From NCBI RefSeq assembly GCF_902702775.1, contig NZ_LR738724.1, positions 1,736,001-1,800,000 of the forward strand: DNA of 64,000 bases, read 5' to 3'. This document shows positions 55,553-63,422 of this stretch, in pieces. The stretch's first letter is position 1, and the number at the start of each line of letters is the position of its first letter. The DNA is from Streptococcus suis. Lineage in GTDB: Bacteria; Bacillota; Bacilli; Lactobacillales; Streptococcaceae. A program made the position numbers and the translations under genes. Below the pieces are notes generated by a model. That model did no database searches. It saw only the letters and a list, made by a program, of their open reading frames with translations, and was not told the DNA's origin.

Positions 55553-55792
55553 TTATTTGTAACGCAGTTTATAGAACAGAATAATACCAGATAAAACAAA
55601 GGAAATACTATTCGCAACGATGAGTGCCGCATCTCCTATCAAAATGCCATGGATTAACCATAGACCGATACCTGTGACAGACATACTATACATTCCGAGT
55701 GAAATAGCCTGAGTTTCCTTCGTTTTTACTACCTGTATGACCTGTGGCAAAAATCCAAAAGTTGTCAAGCAAGCCGCTACAAATCCAATCAT
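55553..55792 (-). CDS. SemiSWEET sugar transporter (PQ-loop)
   Basis: 79-residue protein with three membrane helices and the PQ motif in FGFLPQVIQVVKTKETQAISLG; Asn in the third helix (VANSISFVLSGIILFY). SemiSWEETs dimerise to form a passive sugar transporter. Its ATG overlaps the stop of the Cof gene (55789-55792), so the two are coupled. The end lies next to the licT cre region. Confidence 0.85.
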   Translation of the reverse strand: MIGFVAACLTTFGFLPQVIQVVKTKETQAISLGMYSMSVTGIGLWLIHGILIGDAALIVANSISFVLSGIILFYKLRYK

Positions 55793-56649
55793 ATTACCCC
55801 CTCCTGTTTTTCTAACAATCCCAATTTTTCGAAAGCATTATAGAGACCGTCATGTTCTACATCGTCCGTCACCATATCAGCCATAGCCAAGATTTCCGCT
55901 CCGCCATTTCCCATAGCGACACCAATCGCACAGTAATCCAGCATAGGGATGTCAATCTTAGCATCTCCAAATGCGATGGTATCCTCTTTTTTGGCTCCAA
56001 GGTGTTCCAACAGAACATCAATCGCATGTGCCTTGTCAATATCTTTCACACCTAAATCACCAAATAGCGCCGTCTCTCCGCGACCACCCCAGGTATTAGC
56101 TACTAACCGTGGAAACGCCGCCTTGGAGTCCAAATGATCCTGGTAGGAATCGAGTACAAAACTGATTTTATTCAAATCATCTCGGTACAATTCTCCATCA
56201 AATACCATTCCATGCATGACATCTTCTACCTCTTGATTAGCGACCTCCTCAGCTGTTTTCCCCTTGTTCATGGCATAGATTTTCAAGGTTTCACGAGCCC
56301 GTTCACGGAAATTCTCACTAGCAAAGAGGCCATTATTGCTTTCCAGATAAAATTCCAAACCACGTTCATGGAGCCAGTCTACAACAGCTTTTGCGTCTTC
56401 CTTAGAAATGAGTTGGTGCATAACGACCTTTCCCTGATGCTCTACATAGGAGCCGTTGCCGCCAATCATTCCGTCCAGGCCAATTTCCCATAGTTCTGGC
56501 TGCATTTCCGCTCGGCTCCTACCAGTACAGACATAGACCAAGTGCCCATTTTCACGAGCTTGTCGAATAGCCCGAATAGCTGTTTCTGGAATCCGATTGT
56601 GATAGTCAACCAAGGTCCCGTCAACATCTAAAAAAATAATCTTGCGCAT
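55789..56649 (-). CDS. Cof-type HAD phosphatase
   Basis: 286 residues from ATG 56649 (MRKIIFLDVDGTLVDYHNRIP) with AAGGAG 7 nt upstream; longer frame lacks an RBS. Motif I DVDGT, motif II VCTGR, motif IV GDAKIDIPMLDYCAIGVAMGNGGAEI. Large cap (subfamily IIB), typical of sugar-phosphate or cofactor phosphatases. Coupled by a 4-bp overlap to the SemiSWEET gene, hinting at a sugar substrate. Confidence 0.87.
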   Translation of the reverse strand: MRKIIFLDVDGTLVDYHNRIPETAIRAIRQARENGHLVYVCTGRSRAEMQPELWEIGLDGMIGGNGSYVEHQGKVVMHQLISKEDAKAVVDWLHERGLEFYLESNNGLFASENFRERARETLKIYAMNKGKTAEEVANQEVEDVMHGMVFDGELYRDDLNKISFVLDSYQDHLDSKAAFPRLVANTWGGRGETALFGDLGVKDIDKAHAIDVLLEHLGAKKEDTIAFGDAKIDIPMLDYCAIGVAMGNGGAEILAMADMVTDDVEHDGLYNAFEKLGLLEKQEGVI

Positions 56650-56790
56650 CTTTATTCTCCTTGCCTTTTTTCTACTACAAGTATAGTCTGTTTTTCTATC
56701 AAATAACAGTCCAAAACTGCGAAAGATTGATACTATCCTATGAACATGCAAAAAAAGAAAGCCACTTGGACTTTCTTTTCATTTATTATA

Positions 56791-58551
56791 TTATTTACGT
56801 TTTGGTGGGTTGTGAATCGCAACACCAAGAACATCAAGGAAGGCTTCATACATAACCTCCGAGAAGGTTGGGTGACCGTGGATAGATGCTGCCACGTCGT
56901 CAACTGTCAACTCAGATTCCATGATAGTTGCTGCTTCGTTGATCATTTCAGCTGCAACTGGACCGATGATGTGAACACCAAGGATTTCATGGTATTTCTT
57001 ATCAGCGATAACTTTTACGAAACCATGTGCTTCGTTAGAAGCGATTGCACGACCGTTACCAGTGAAGCTGTTGCGACCGATAAGGATATTTTCTTTACCG
57101 TATTTCTCGATCGCTTGGTCTTCTGTCAAACCAACCATAGCGATTTCTGGGTGTGTGTAAACCGCTGCTGGTGTGAAGTCCAATTTAGCTTTGTGGTGGT
57201 TACCGTGGATTGCGTTTTCAGCTGCCACTTCACCCATACGGTAAGCAGCGTGTGCCAACATCTTAGTACCATTGACATCACCTGGTGCATAGATACCTGG
57301 GATAGAAGTTTCTTGGTACTCGTTGACCTTGATACGACCGCGGTCAAGTTCAAGGTTCAGATTTTCAAGACCAGCCAATTGTGGTACACGACCGATTGAA
57401 AGAAGGGCTTTTTCAGACACGATTTCTGAACCGTCGTTCAATTTGATTGTCAATTGGTTGTTGGCTTCAACGATTTCAGATACACCAACAGATGTCAAGA
57501 ATTTCATACCTTTCTTAGAAAGGACTTTTTGCAATTCAACAGACACTTCGCGGTCCATACCTGGAATGATACGGTCAGCCATTTCAACAACGGTCACTTC
57601 TGTGCCGTATGATGCGTAAACCAAACCAAGTTCCACACCGACTACGCCACCACCCATAACAGTGAGTGACTTAGGAATTTCACGCAAGTCAAGGATATCA
57701 TCAGAAGTCAATACCAACTTAGAATCAATACCTGGGATGTTGATGCGTGATACTTTAGAACCTGTTGCAAGAATGATGCTACGACCTTTGATAACCTTGT
57801 CGCCAATGACAACAGTCTTGTCAGGGTTTACTTGACCAAGACCGTTGAAGATAGTCACTTTATTAGCTTTCAAGAGACCTTGAACGCCACCAGTCAATGT
57901 CTTGACAACCTTGTTCTTGAAGTCAACTGTCTTGTCCATGTCAACGGTGTAGTTGGTTGAAGCAAGGTTGATACCACGCTCAGCAGCAATCTTCAAGCCA
58001 TCAAGGATTTCAGCGTTTTTAAGGTAGGTCTTAGTTGGGATACAACCCTTGTTCAAGCAAGTACCACCAAATTCTGATTTCTCAACGATAGCGATTTTAC
58101 CGCCCAATTGAGCACCACGAATAGCTGCATAATAACCAGCAGGACCACCACCGACAACAACCATGTCGTACTCATCAGCTGCCAATTCAGCCTTAGGAGC
58201 TTGTGGAGCTGCTGCAGGAGCTGCAGGCACTTCCAAACCAGCTGCCTTCAAGTCAGCAGTTGCTTGAGCAACTTCAGCTGGAGCAGGTGCAGCACCCACT
58301 TCAACTGTTTCACCTTCTGCACCAAGGTAAGCAATGACTTCTGTTACAGGAACAGTTGCACCGTTACCGTGAACGATTTTCAAAAGAACACCTGATTCTT
58401 CCGCTTCCAATTCCATACTTGTCTTGTCTGACATCATCTCCAAGATAACATCACCTTCGTTGACAAAATCACCCTCTTGTTTTTTCCACTCGATGATTTC
58501 GCCTTCTTGCATATCTACACCAAGTTTCGGCATAATAATTTCAATAGCCAT
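56791..58551 (-). CDS. pdhD: Dihydrolipoyl dehydrogenase (PDH E3) with N-terminal lipoyl domain
   Basis: Reoxidises dihydrolipoamide of E2 with FAD and NAD+. 586 residues: lipoyl domain 1-83 with lipoyl-lysine K43 (SDKTSME), Ala/Pro linker to about 125, FAD motif VVVGGGPAGYYAAIRG (130 on), redox disulfide C166/C171 in GGTCLNKGCIPTK, and the C-terminal HGHPTFSEVMYEAF. The extra lipoyl domain is usual in streptococcal E3. Here it matches the PdhC lipoyl domain at 82 of the first 83 residues. No Shine-Dalgarno beside the ATG; a leader element lies between it and AGAAAGGGA. Confidence 0.95.
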   Translation of the reverse strand: MAIEIIMPKLGVDMQEGEIIEWKKQEGDFVNEGDVILEMMSDKTSMELEAEESGVLLKIVHGNGATVPVTEVIAYLGAEGETVEVGAAPAPAEVAQATADLKAAGLEVPAAPAAAPQAPKAELAADEYDMVVVGGGPAGYYAAIRGAQLGGKIAIVEKSEFGGTCLNKGCIPTKTYLKNAEILDGLKIAAERGINLASTNYTVDMDKTVDFKNKVVKTLTGGVQGLLKANKVTIFNGLGQVNPDKTVVIGDKVIKGRSIILATGSKVSRINIPGIDSKLVLTSDDILDLREIPKSLTVMGGGVVGVELGLVYASYGTEVTVVEMADRIIPGMDREVSVELQKVLSKKGMKFLTSVGVSEIVEANNQLTIKLNDGSEIVSEKALLSIGRVPQLAGLENLNLELDRGRIKVNEYQETSIPGIYAPGDVNGTKMLAHAAYRMGEVAAENAIHGNHHKAKLDFTPAAVYTHPEIAMVGLTEDQAIEKYGKENILIGRNSFTGNGRAIASNEAHGFVKVIADKKYHEILGVHIIGPVAAEMINEAATIMESELTVDDVAASIHGHPTFSEVMYEAFLDVLGVAIHNPPKRK

Positions 58552-58696
58552 GTTTAAGATACCAAGAGCGAAGAGAAAGCGACTGAAAAATTAGGAAATC
58601 GTAGAAAATCCTGATTTTCTAAACGATTTATCTATTTTTCCGAGCTTTCCGCTCGGGTTCAATTGCTAAAACTCTCTCGCTCTTATTCCCTTTCTT
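58552..58696 (-). ncRNA. Structured leader element upstream of pdhD
   Basis: SD AGAAAGGGA (58687-58695); arms AAGAGCGA (near 58677-58684) and TCGCTCTT (near 58563-58570), then GGTATC, 6 nt and the pdhD ATG. Inner hairpins: CCGAGCGGAAAGCTCGG (58640-58656) and AAATCGT..AGAAAATC/GATTTTCT..ACGATTT (58587-58627). Same layout as the pdhC and uvrA elements but a different primary sequence in the stems. Confidence 0.6.
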
Positions 58697-58748
58697 TATT
58701 TTCTATTCAGAAATCTACATTCCTTTATTTTTGACCAACAAAACCTTA

Positions 58749-60137
58749 TCAGATTAACAATTCCAATGGGTTTTCCAGCAAGTTCTTCAAGTCAACCATG
58801 AACTTAGCACCATTCATACCATCAATGATACGGTGGTCGATGGTCAAGCAGAGTGCCATGATTGGACGGATTTTGATTTCACCGTCGATAACAACTGGTG
58901 TTTGAACAGTTGATGCTACACCAAGGATTGCTGAGTTTGGTTGGTTGATGATTGGGTTAAAGGTTTTAGTACCAAACATACCCAAGTTGGTGATAGAGAA
59001 GGTCGAACCTGACATTTCAGCCCCCTTCAACTTACCAGATTGAGCCTTCTTGATGACATCTTTCGAAGCCACTACAAAGTCAGACAAGCTCATCTTATCT
59101 GCACCGTGAACAACTGGCACCACCAAGCCATCATCTAGACCTACTGCGATACCAAGGTTGACGAACTTGTGTAATTCGATTTCTTGTGCATCGTTAATCA
59201 AAGATGCGTTCATATAACGGTGTTCTTCTTTCATCAAAGTACGAACAACCGCAAGACCAATCAAGTCTGTAAAGGTTACTTTCAAACCAGTCTTGTTCAT
59301 GATTGGCTCAAGGACTTGCTTACGAAGTGCCATGAGGTTGGTCATGTCGATATCGTAGTTAAGCGTAAAGGTTGGAGCTGTCAAGTAAGAGTTGACCATA
59401 CCTTTTGAAATTGCCTTACGCATTGGGCTCATCTTGATGATTTCAACGCCTTCTGGCAATTCTTTAGCTGGTTTTTCTTCTGCTTTTGGTGCTGGAGCAG
59501 CAGTTTCTACAGCTGCAGGAGCAAGTACTGCAAGAACGTCGTTCTTGACAATCTTACCGTTGACACCTGAACCTGTAAGGGTTGACAAGTCAACACCTTG
59601 GTCTGCTGCAATACGGGCTGCAAGCGGAGTTGCTTTGGGAGCTGCTCCCTTGAAGTCTTCGACGTCAACCTTGTGGACACGACCGTTAGCACCTGTTCCT
59701 GGAACAAGACCCAAATCGATTCCAAGCTCACGCGCCAATTTACGTGCTGCTGGAGTCGCACGAACCTTGCCACCACCTTGTGGTTTGGCAGCAGGTGCAG
59801 GAGCAACAATCACTGGTGTACGACCAGCAGGTACTTCTTCAATAGCCGCTGCTGGTTCAACAGCAGGTGCAGCTGAAGCGCCGGCTTCAACCGTCTCACC
59901 TTCAGCACCGATGTAGGCAATAACTTCTGTTACAGGAACGGTAGCACCGTTTCCGTGAACAATTTTCAATAGGACGCCTGACTCTTCTGCTTCCAGCTCC
60001 ATGCTGGTCTTGTCAGACATCATTTCCAAGATGACGTCGCCTTCATTGACGAAATCGCCCTCTTGTTTTTTCCACTCGATGATTTCACCTTCTTGCATGT
60101 CCACACCGAGCTTAGGCATAATGATTTCAATAGCCAT
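58749..60137 (-). CDS. pdhC: Pyruvate dehydrogenase E2, dihydrolipoamide acetyltransferase
   Basis: Core of the PDH complex. 462 residues from ATG 60137. Lipoyl domain 1-84 (K43), Ala/Pro linker, then two tandem peripheral-subunit-binding-like motifs (125-161 ATPAARKLARELGIDL..GTGANGRV; 169-203 ATPLAARIAADQGVDL..GSGVNGKI), and the acetyltransferase core (about 230-462) ending TIDHRIIDGMNGAKF with the catalytic His and Asp. No Shine-Dalgarno beside the start; the nearest is 111 nt upstream, past a leader element. Order on the minus strand is pdhA-B-C-D. Confidence 0.95.
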   Translation of the reverse strand: MAIEIIMPKLGVDMQEGEIIEWKKQEGDFVNEGDVILEMMSDKTSMELEAEESGVLLKIVHGNGATVPVTEVIAYIGAEGETVEAGASAAPAVEPAAAIEEVPAGRTPVIVAPAPAAKPQGGGKVRATPAARKLARELGIDLGLVPGTGANGRVHKVDVEDFKGAAPKATPLAARIAADQGVDLSTLTGSGVNGKIVKNDVLAVLAPAAVETAAPAPKAEEKPAKELPEGVEIIKMSPMRKAISKGMVNSYLTAPTFTLNYDIDMTNLMALRKQVLEPIMNKTGLKVTFTDLIGLAVVRTLMKEEHRYMNASLINDAQEIELHKFVNLGIAVGLDDGLVVPVVHGADKMSLSDFVVASKDVIKKAQSGKLKGAEMSGSTFSITNLGMFGTKTFNPIINQPNSAILGVASTVQTPVVIDGEIKIRPIMALCLTIDHRIIDGMNGAKFMVDLKNLLENPLELLI

Positions 60138-60257
60138 AATTATGATACAAAGAACGTCCAAATGCGACCGAATTTTAGGAGTCCAACGCAGGATGCTTCA
60201 CATCTAAGGCGGACTATCTAAATTCCGAGCATTTAGTTCGTGTTCTAATCCTTTCTT
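60138..60257 (-). ncRNA. Structured leader element upstream of pdhC
   Basis: SD AGAAAGGA (60249-60256). The element folds into a rod on the minus strand: GAAC-TA-AATGC pairs with GCATTT-GGAC-GTTC (60229-60239 with 60152-60165), GAATTTAG with CTAAAATTC (60218-60225 with 60170-60178), AGTCC with GGACT (60211-60215 with 60180-60184). Then TTTGTATC, 6 nt and the pdhC ATG. Compared with uvrA unit 2, GGGC:GCCC is replaced by GAAC:GTTC, a compensated change. Confidence 0.68.
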
Positions 60258-60335
60258 TCAGTTTCTTACCTTGTCAAGAACCAAACCAGACTTCGACAAG
60301 CGAAGTGGCTTAATTCTTTTCCAAGCATTCTTAGT

Positions 60336-60361
60336 CATGCTAGAATATTTTATTTCTAGCA
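60336..60361. other. Hairpin ATGCTAGAA/TTCTAGCAT
   Basis: Perfect 9-bp stem with an 8-base loop in the pdhB-pdhC gap; no U-tract, so not a standard terminator. Confidence 0.55.
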
Positions 60362-60368
60362 TATTAAG

Positions 60369-60476
60369 GTTATCGTCTTTCCGATTGCTTTTCTGACAAG
60401 TCAATTTGGTTCAGGCATAACTGACCTTAGGCAAGCCAAATCAACACAGCCAGAAAAGATAAGCGAATGACGATAA
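60369..60476 (-). other. Long imperfect hairpin between pdhB and pdhC
   Basis: Arms of about 26 nt (60369-60394 and 60451-60476) begin TTATCGTC and end CTTTTCTG/CAGAAAAG; an inner pair CAATTTGG../..CCAAATC continues the stem. It starts directly after the pdhB stop codon. It may stabilise or process the mRNA, or be an old repeat. Confidence 0.6.
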
Positions 60477-60478
60477 GA

Positions 60479-61474
60479 TTAACCCTTGTTTACTTGCTTG
60501 TAGATTGCCGCTTTAATTTTCTCTACGTTTGGCAATACTGCGTTTTCAAGAATGTTTGCGTAAGGAACTGGTACATCGTCTGAAGCGATACGGATGATTG
60601 GTGCATCCAAGTAGTCAAAGGCTTCGCTTTCTGTGATGATTGATGCGATTTCACCGATGAAACCACCTGTTTTGTAAGCATCGTTAACCAAGATAACCTT
60701 ACCAGTTTTCTTCACAGATTCGATGATCAATTCTTTATCCAATGGGATAAGGGTACGTGGGTCAACCACTTCTACGCTGATGCCTTCTGCAGCCACTTCT
60801 TCAGCCGCTTTCAAGGCACGTTCCAACATACGACCGTATGAAATAATGGTTACATCCGTACCTTCACGTTTGATTTCACCTTTACCAAGTGGAATGTAGA
60901 AATCTGGGTCCAAGTTCACTTCTTCTTTTTTACCGTAAAGAGCTTTTGGCTCCAAGAAGATAACTGGGTTGTTGTCAAGGATAGATGATTTCAAGAGACC
61001 TTTTGCATCGTTAGCTGTACCAGGTGCAACAACTTTGATACCTGGGATGTGAGTCAACCAAGCTTCAAGAGATTGTGAATGCTGTGCCGCTGAACCGATA
61101 CCTGATCCAGATGCCACACGGAAGGTTACAGGTGTTTTCAAGCCACCACCAAACATATAGTTGGTTTTAGCCGCTTGGTTAACAATCGCATCAAGGGCAA
61201 TTGTGATGAAGTCCATGAAAGTCAAGTCAACGATTGGACGAAGACCCGTTTGAGCCGCACCAACCGCAGAACCAGCGATTGCTGCCTCAGAGATAGGCGT
61301 GTCGCGAACGCGTTTTGGACCAAACTCGTCCAACATACCAACAGATGTACCGAAGTCACCGCCGTAGATACCGACGTCTTCACCCATCAAGAATACTTTT
61401 TCATCCTTACGCATTTCTTCGCTCTGAGCCAAGTTAATCGCTTCACGCAAGGCCATTACTTTTGTTTCAGCCAT
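60479..61474 (-). CDS. pdhB: Pyruvate dehydrogenase E1 component, beta subunit
   Basis: 331 residues from ATG 61474 (MAETKVMALREAINLA), with GTAGGAG 9 nt upstream; a longer frame at 61513 is unsupported. Transketolase-like pyrimidine-binding domain (GEDVGIYGGDFGTSVGMLDEFGPKRVRDTPISEAAIAGSAVGAA) and C-terminal domain (VEVVDPRTLIPLD). Forms the E1 heterotetramer with PdhA. 341 bp with hairpins separate it from pdhC. Confidence 0.96.
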   Translation of the reverse strand: MAETKVMALREAINLAQSEEMRKDEKVFLMGEDVGIYGGDFGTSVGMLDEFGPKRVRDTPISEAAIAGSAVGAAQTGLRPIVDLTFMDFITIALDAIVNQAAKTNYMFGGGLKTPVTFRVASGSGIGSAAQHSQSLEAWLTHIPGIKVVAPGTANDAKGLLKSSILDNNPVIFLEPKALYGKKEEVNLDPDFYIPLGKGEIKREGTDVTIISYGRMLERALKAAEEVAAEGISVEVVDPRTLIPLDKELIIESVKKTGKVILVNDAYKTGGFIGEIASIITESEAFDYLDAPIIRIASDDVPVPYANILENAVLPNVEKIKAAIYKQVNKG

Positions 61475-61526
61475 TTTAAAATTTCTCCTACTTATATCAA
61501 AAATTTTCTTCAATCTGAACAGTAGA

Positions 61527-62495
61527 CTAGTCTACAAACACATCTTCGTAAGCTACTGAGATGTCTGGATCTGGGCTTTCTTGTGCGAATTTCACAGATG
61601 CTTCTACTTGTTCTGCAACTTGTGCTTCGATGGCATCCAATTCTTCGTCTGTCGCAATCTTGTTTTCTGTCAAGTATTTGCGGTATTTCTTAAGTGGGTC
61701 TTTTGCTTTCCACTCGTTGACTTCTTCTTTTGTACGGTACACACCTGCATCTGCAGTTGAGTGACCAAACCAGCGGTATGACTCAACTTCGACCATGGCA
61801 GGACCATTTCCTGCACGAACGTACTCGATAACTTCTTGCATTTTTTCATAAACAGCAATAACGTCGTTACCATCCTCAACATAGTGACCTGGAATACCGT
61901 ATGCTGCTGCACGTTGGTAGAGATGAGGAATCTTAGTTGAGTAAGAAATATCTGTTGAGATACCGTAGCGGTTGTTTGTAATGAAGAAGATAACTGGCAA
62001 GTTCCAAACTGCCGCCAAGTTCATTGATTCATGGAAGGAACCTTCGTTAGTAGCTGAATCACCTGAGAAGGCAATAACAATGTTATCTGTACCAAGGTAT
62101 TGTTGCGTAAGGGCTGCACCAACTGCAAGGGCATAACCACCACCTACGATACCGTTTGAACCAAAGTTTCCTTTTTCAACGTTTGCCAAGTGCATAGAAC
62201 CACCACGGCCTTTTGATGTACCAGTTGCCTTACCAGCAAGCTCAGCCATCATGCCATTGATGTCAATACCTTTTGCAATAACGTGACCGTGACCACGGTG
62301 ATGTGAGAAGATGATGTCCTCATCTGTCAATCCAGCAATAGGTCCAACAGCTGCAGCTTCTTCACCGACTGAGAAGTGAGTCATACCTTGTACGAAACCG
62401 CGACGCACTAATTTGTTTAATTTCATATCAACATCACGGATTTGTTGCATTTTCAAGAACATGTCCAAATGTTGTTCTTTTGTGATAGATACCAT
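61527..62495 (-). CDS. pdhA: Pyruvate dehydrogenase E1 component, alpha subunit
   Basis: Decarboxylates pyruvate with TPP. 322 residues from ATG 62495 (MVSITKEQHLDMFLKMQQIRD), GGAGG upstream. TPP/Mg motif GDSATNEGSFHESMNLAAVWNLPVIFFITNN near residues 160-190; phospholoop-like YRWFGHSTAD. First gene of the pdh operon, with its own promoter. Confidence 0.96.
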   Translation of the reverse strand: MVSITKEQHLDMFLKMQQIRDVDMKLNKLVRRGFVQGMTHFSVGEEAAAVGPIAGLTDEDIIFSHHRGHGHVIAKGIDINGMMAELAGKATGTSKGRGGSMHLANVEKGNFGSNGIVGGGYALAVGAALTQQYLGTDNIVIAFSGDSATNEGSFHESMNLAAVWNLPVIFFITNNRYGISTDISYSTKIPHLYQRAAAYGIPGHYVEDGNDVIAVYEKMQEVIEYVRAGNGPAMVEVESYRWFGHSTADAGVYRTKEEVNEWKAKDPLKKYRKYLTENKIATDEELDAIEAQVAEQVEASVKFAQESPDPDISVAYEDVFVD

Positions 62496-62528
62496 AATTT
62501 CCTCCAAAGGTTTTTCTCTTTCTGTACT

Positions 62529-62557
62529 ATGATAGACCAATATTTCACAAATGGCAA
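62529..62557 (-). promoter_or_regulatory. pdh operon promoter
   Basis: On the minus strand TTGCCA (62552-62557), 17-bp spacer, TATCAT (62529-62534), 34 bp before the pdhA start. Confidence 0.7.
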
Positions 62558-62727
62558 GTAATTGAACCGTTTTCTTTTTACAGAAATTTTCGTGAAAACC
62601 TTGGTTTAGTGCGTTTTTTCACAAATTCCAAAAAGATTTATTTTCCTTGTTTGAAACTTTTTTCACAAACTTTAAAATGAGCTTGCACGCCGTCTTTCTT
62701 TCTGTTAATATAGGTACGGAGGTTCTT

Positions 62728-63387
62728 ATGGAATTCGATTTATTTCTGATGATTTGTAACTACGTAGGCACTATCGCATTTGCTGTTTCGGGGGCCGTAA
62801 AAGGATTTAAGAAAAAGTTAGATATTTTTGGAATTAGCTTGCTCGGCATCATTACCGCCGTTGGTGGGGGAATTATTCGAGATACGATGGCCAATCGCAT
62901 TCCTACTGCTCTGACCGATCCTACAGCCATCTATTTATCTCTCGGAGTAGCGATTAGCATGTACTTGATTGTTATCAATCTAAAGCAGGACAAACCACTT
63001 GATAAGAAGATGATTCATTTCCTTTCCCAGACAAACCTTATCTTTGATGCAATCGGTCTAGCCATCTTCGCCCTCATTGGAGCCAGTACTGGCATCTCTC
63101 TCCAGCTAAACGCTCTAACCAGTGGTATTCTGGCAGCTTTGACAGGTGTCGGAGGCGGAATCGCCCGTGATTTACTCGTCAATGAAACACCTATTGTTCT
63201 TAAAGAAGATGTCTATGCTGTCCTTGCATTTTTCTCAGGAGTCCTCTATCATCTTTGCGTTGTAAATTGGAAATTACCACAAATTCCAACCTTCATCACT
63301 ATTTTTACCATTTCTTTAATCATTCGATTATTGGTAATTAAATACAAAATCAATCTTCCCAATATGGAAAGCAAACGAAAGGTCTGA
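62728..63387 (+). CDS. TRIC/UPF0126 family membrane protein
   Basis: 219 residues from ATG 62728 (MEFDLFLMICNYVGTIAFAVSGAVKG), with GGAGG 5 nt upstream; the longer frame from 62647 lacks an RBS. Two homologous halves, each three helices, with GGGIIRDT and GGGIARDLL repeated: the family of bacterial TRIC-type cation channels, formerly UPF0126/YadS. Its physiological ion or solute is not known. Divergent from pdhA. Confidence 0.88.
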   Translation: MEFDLFLMICNYVGTIAFAVSGAVKGFKKKLDIFGISLLGIITAVGGGIIRDTMANRIPTALTDPTAIYLSLGVAISMYLIVINLKQDKPLDKKMIHFLSQTNLIFDAIGLAIFALIGASTGISLQLNALTSGILAALTGVGGGIARDLLVNETPIVLKEDVYAVLAFFSGVLYHLCVVNWKLPQIPTFITIFTISLIIRLLVIKYKINLPNMESKRKV

Positions 63388-63411
63388 GTTCGTCAACTCA
63401 GACCTTTTTGT
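63378..63411. terminator. Bidirectional terminator between TRIC and beta-helix gene
   Basis: AAAGGTCTGAGTT / AACTCAGACCTTT with a CGTC loop and T-tract; begins in the last codons of the TRIC gene. Confidence 0.85.
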
Positions 63412-63422
63412 ATGATTATTGA

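Noticed and set aside
56740..57399. 219-codon plus-strand frame rich in Cys, Phe and Val
   Set aside because: Antisense shadow of pdhD.
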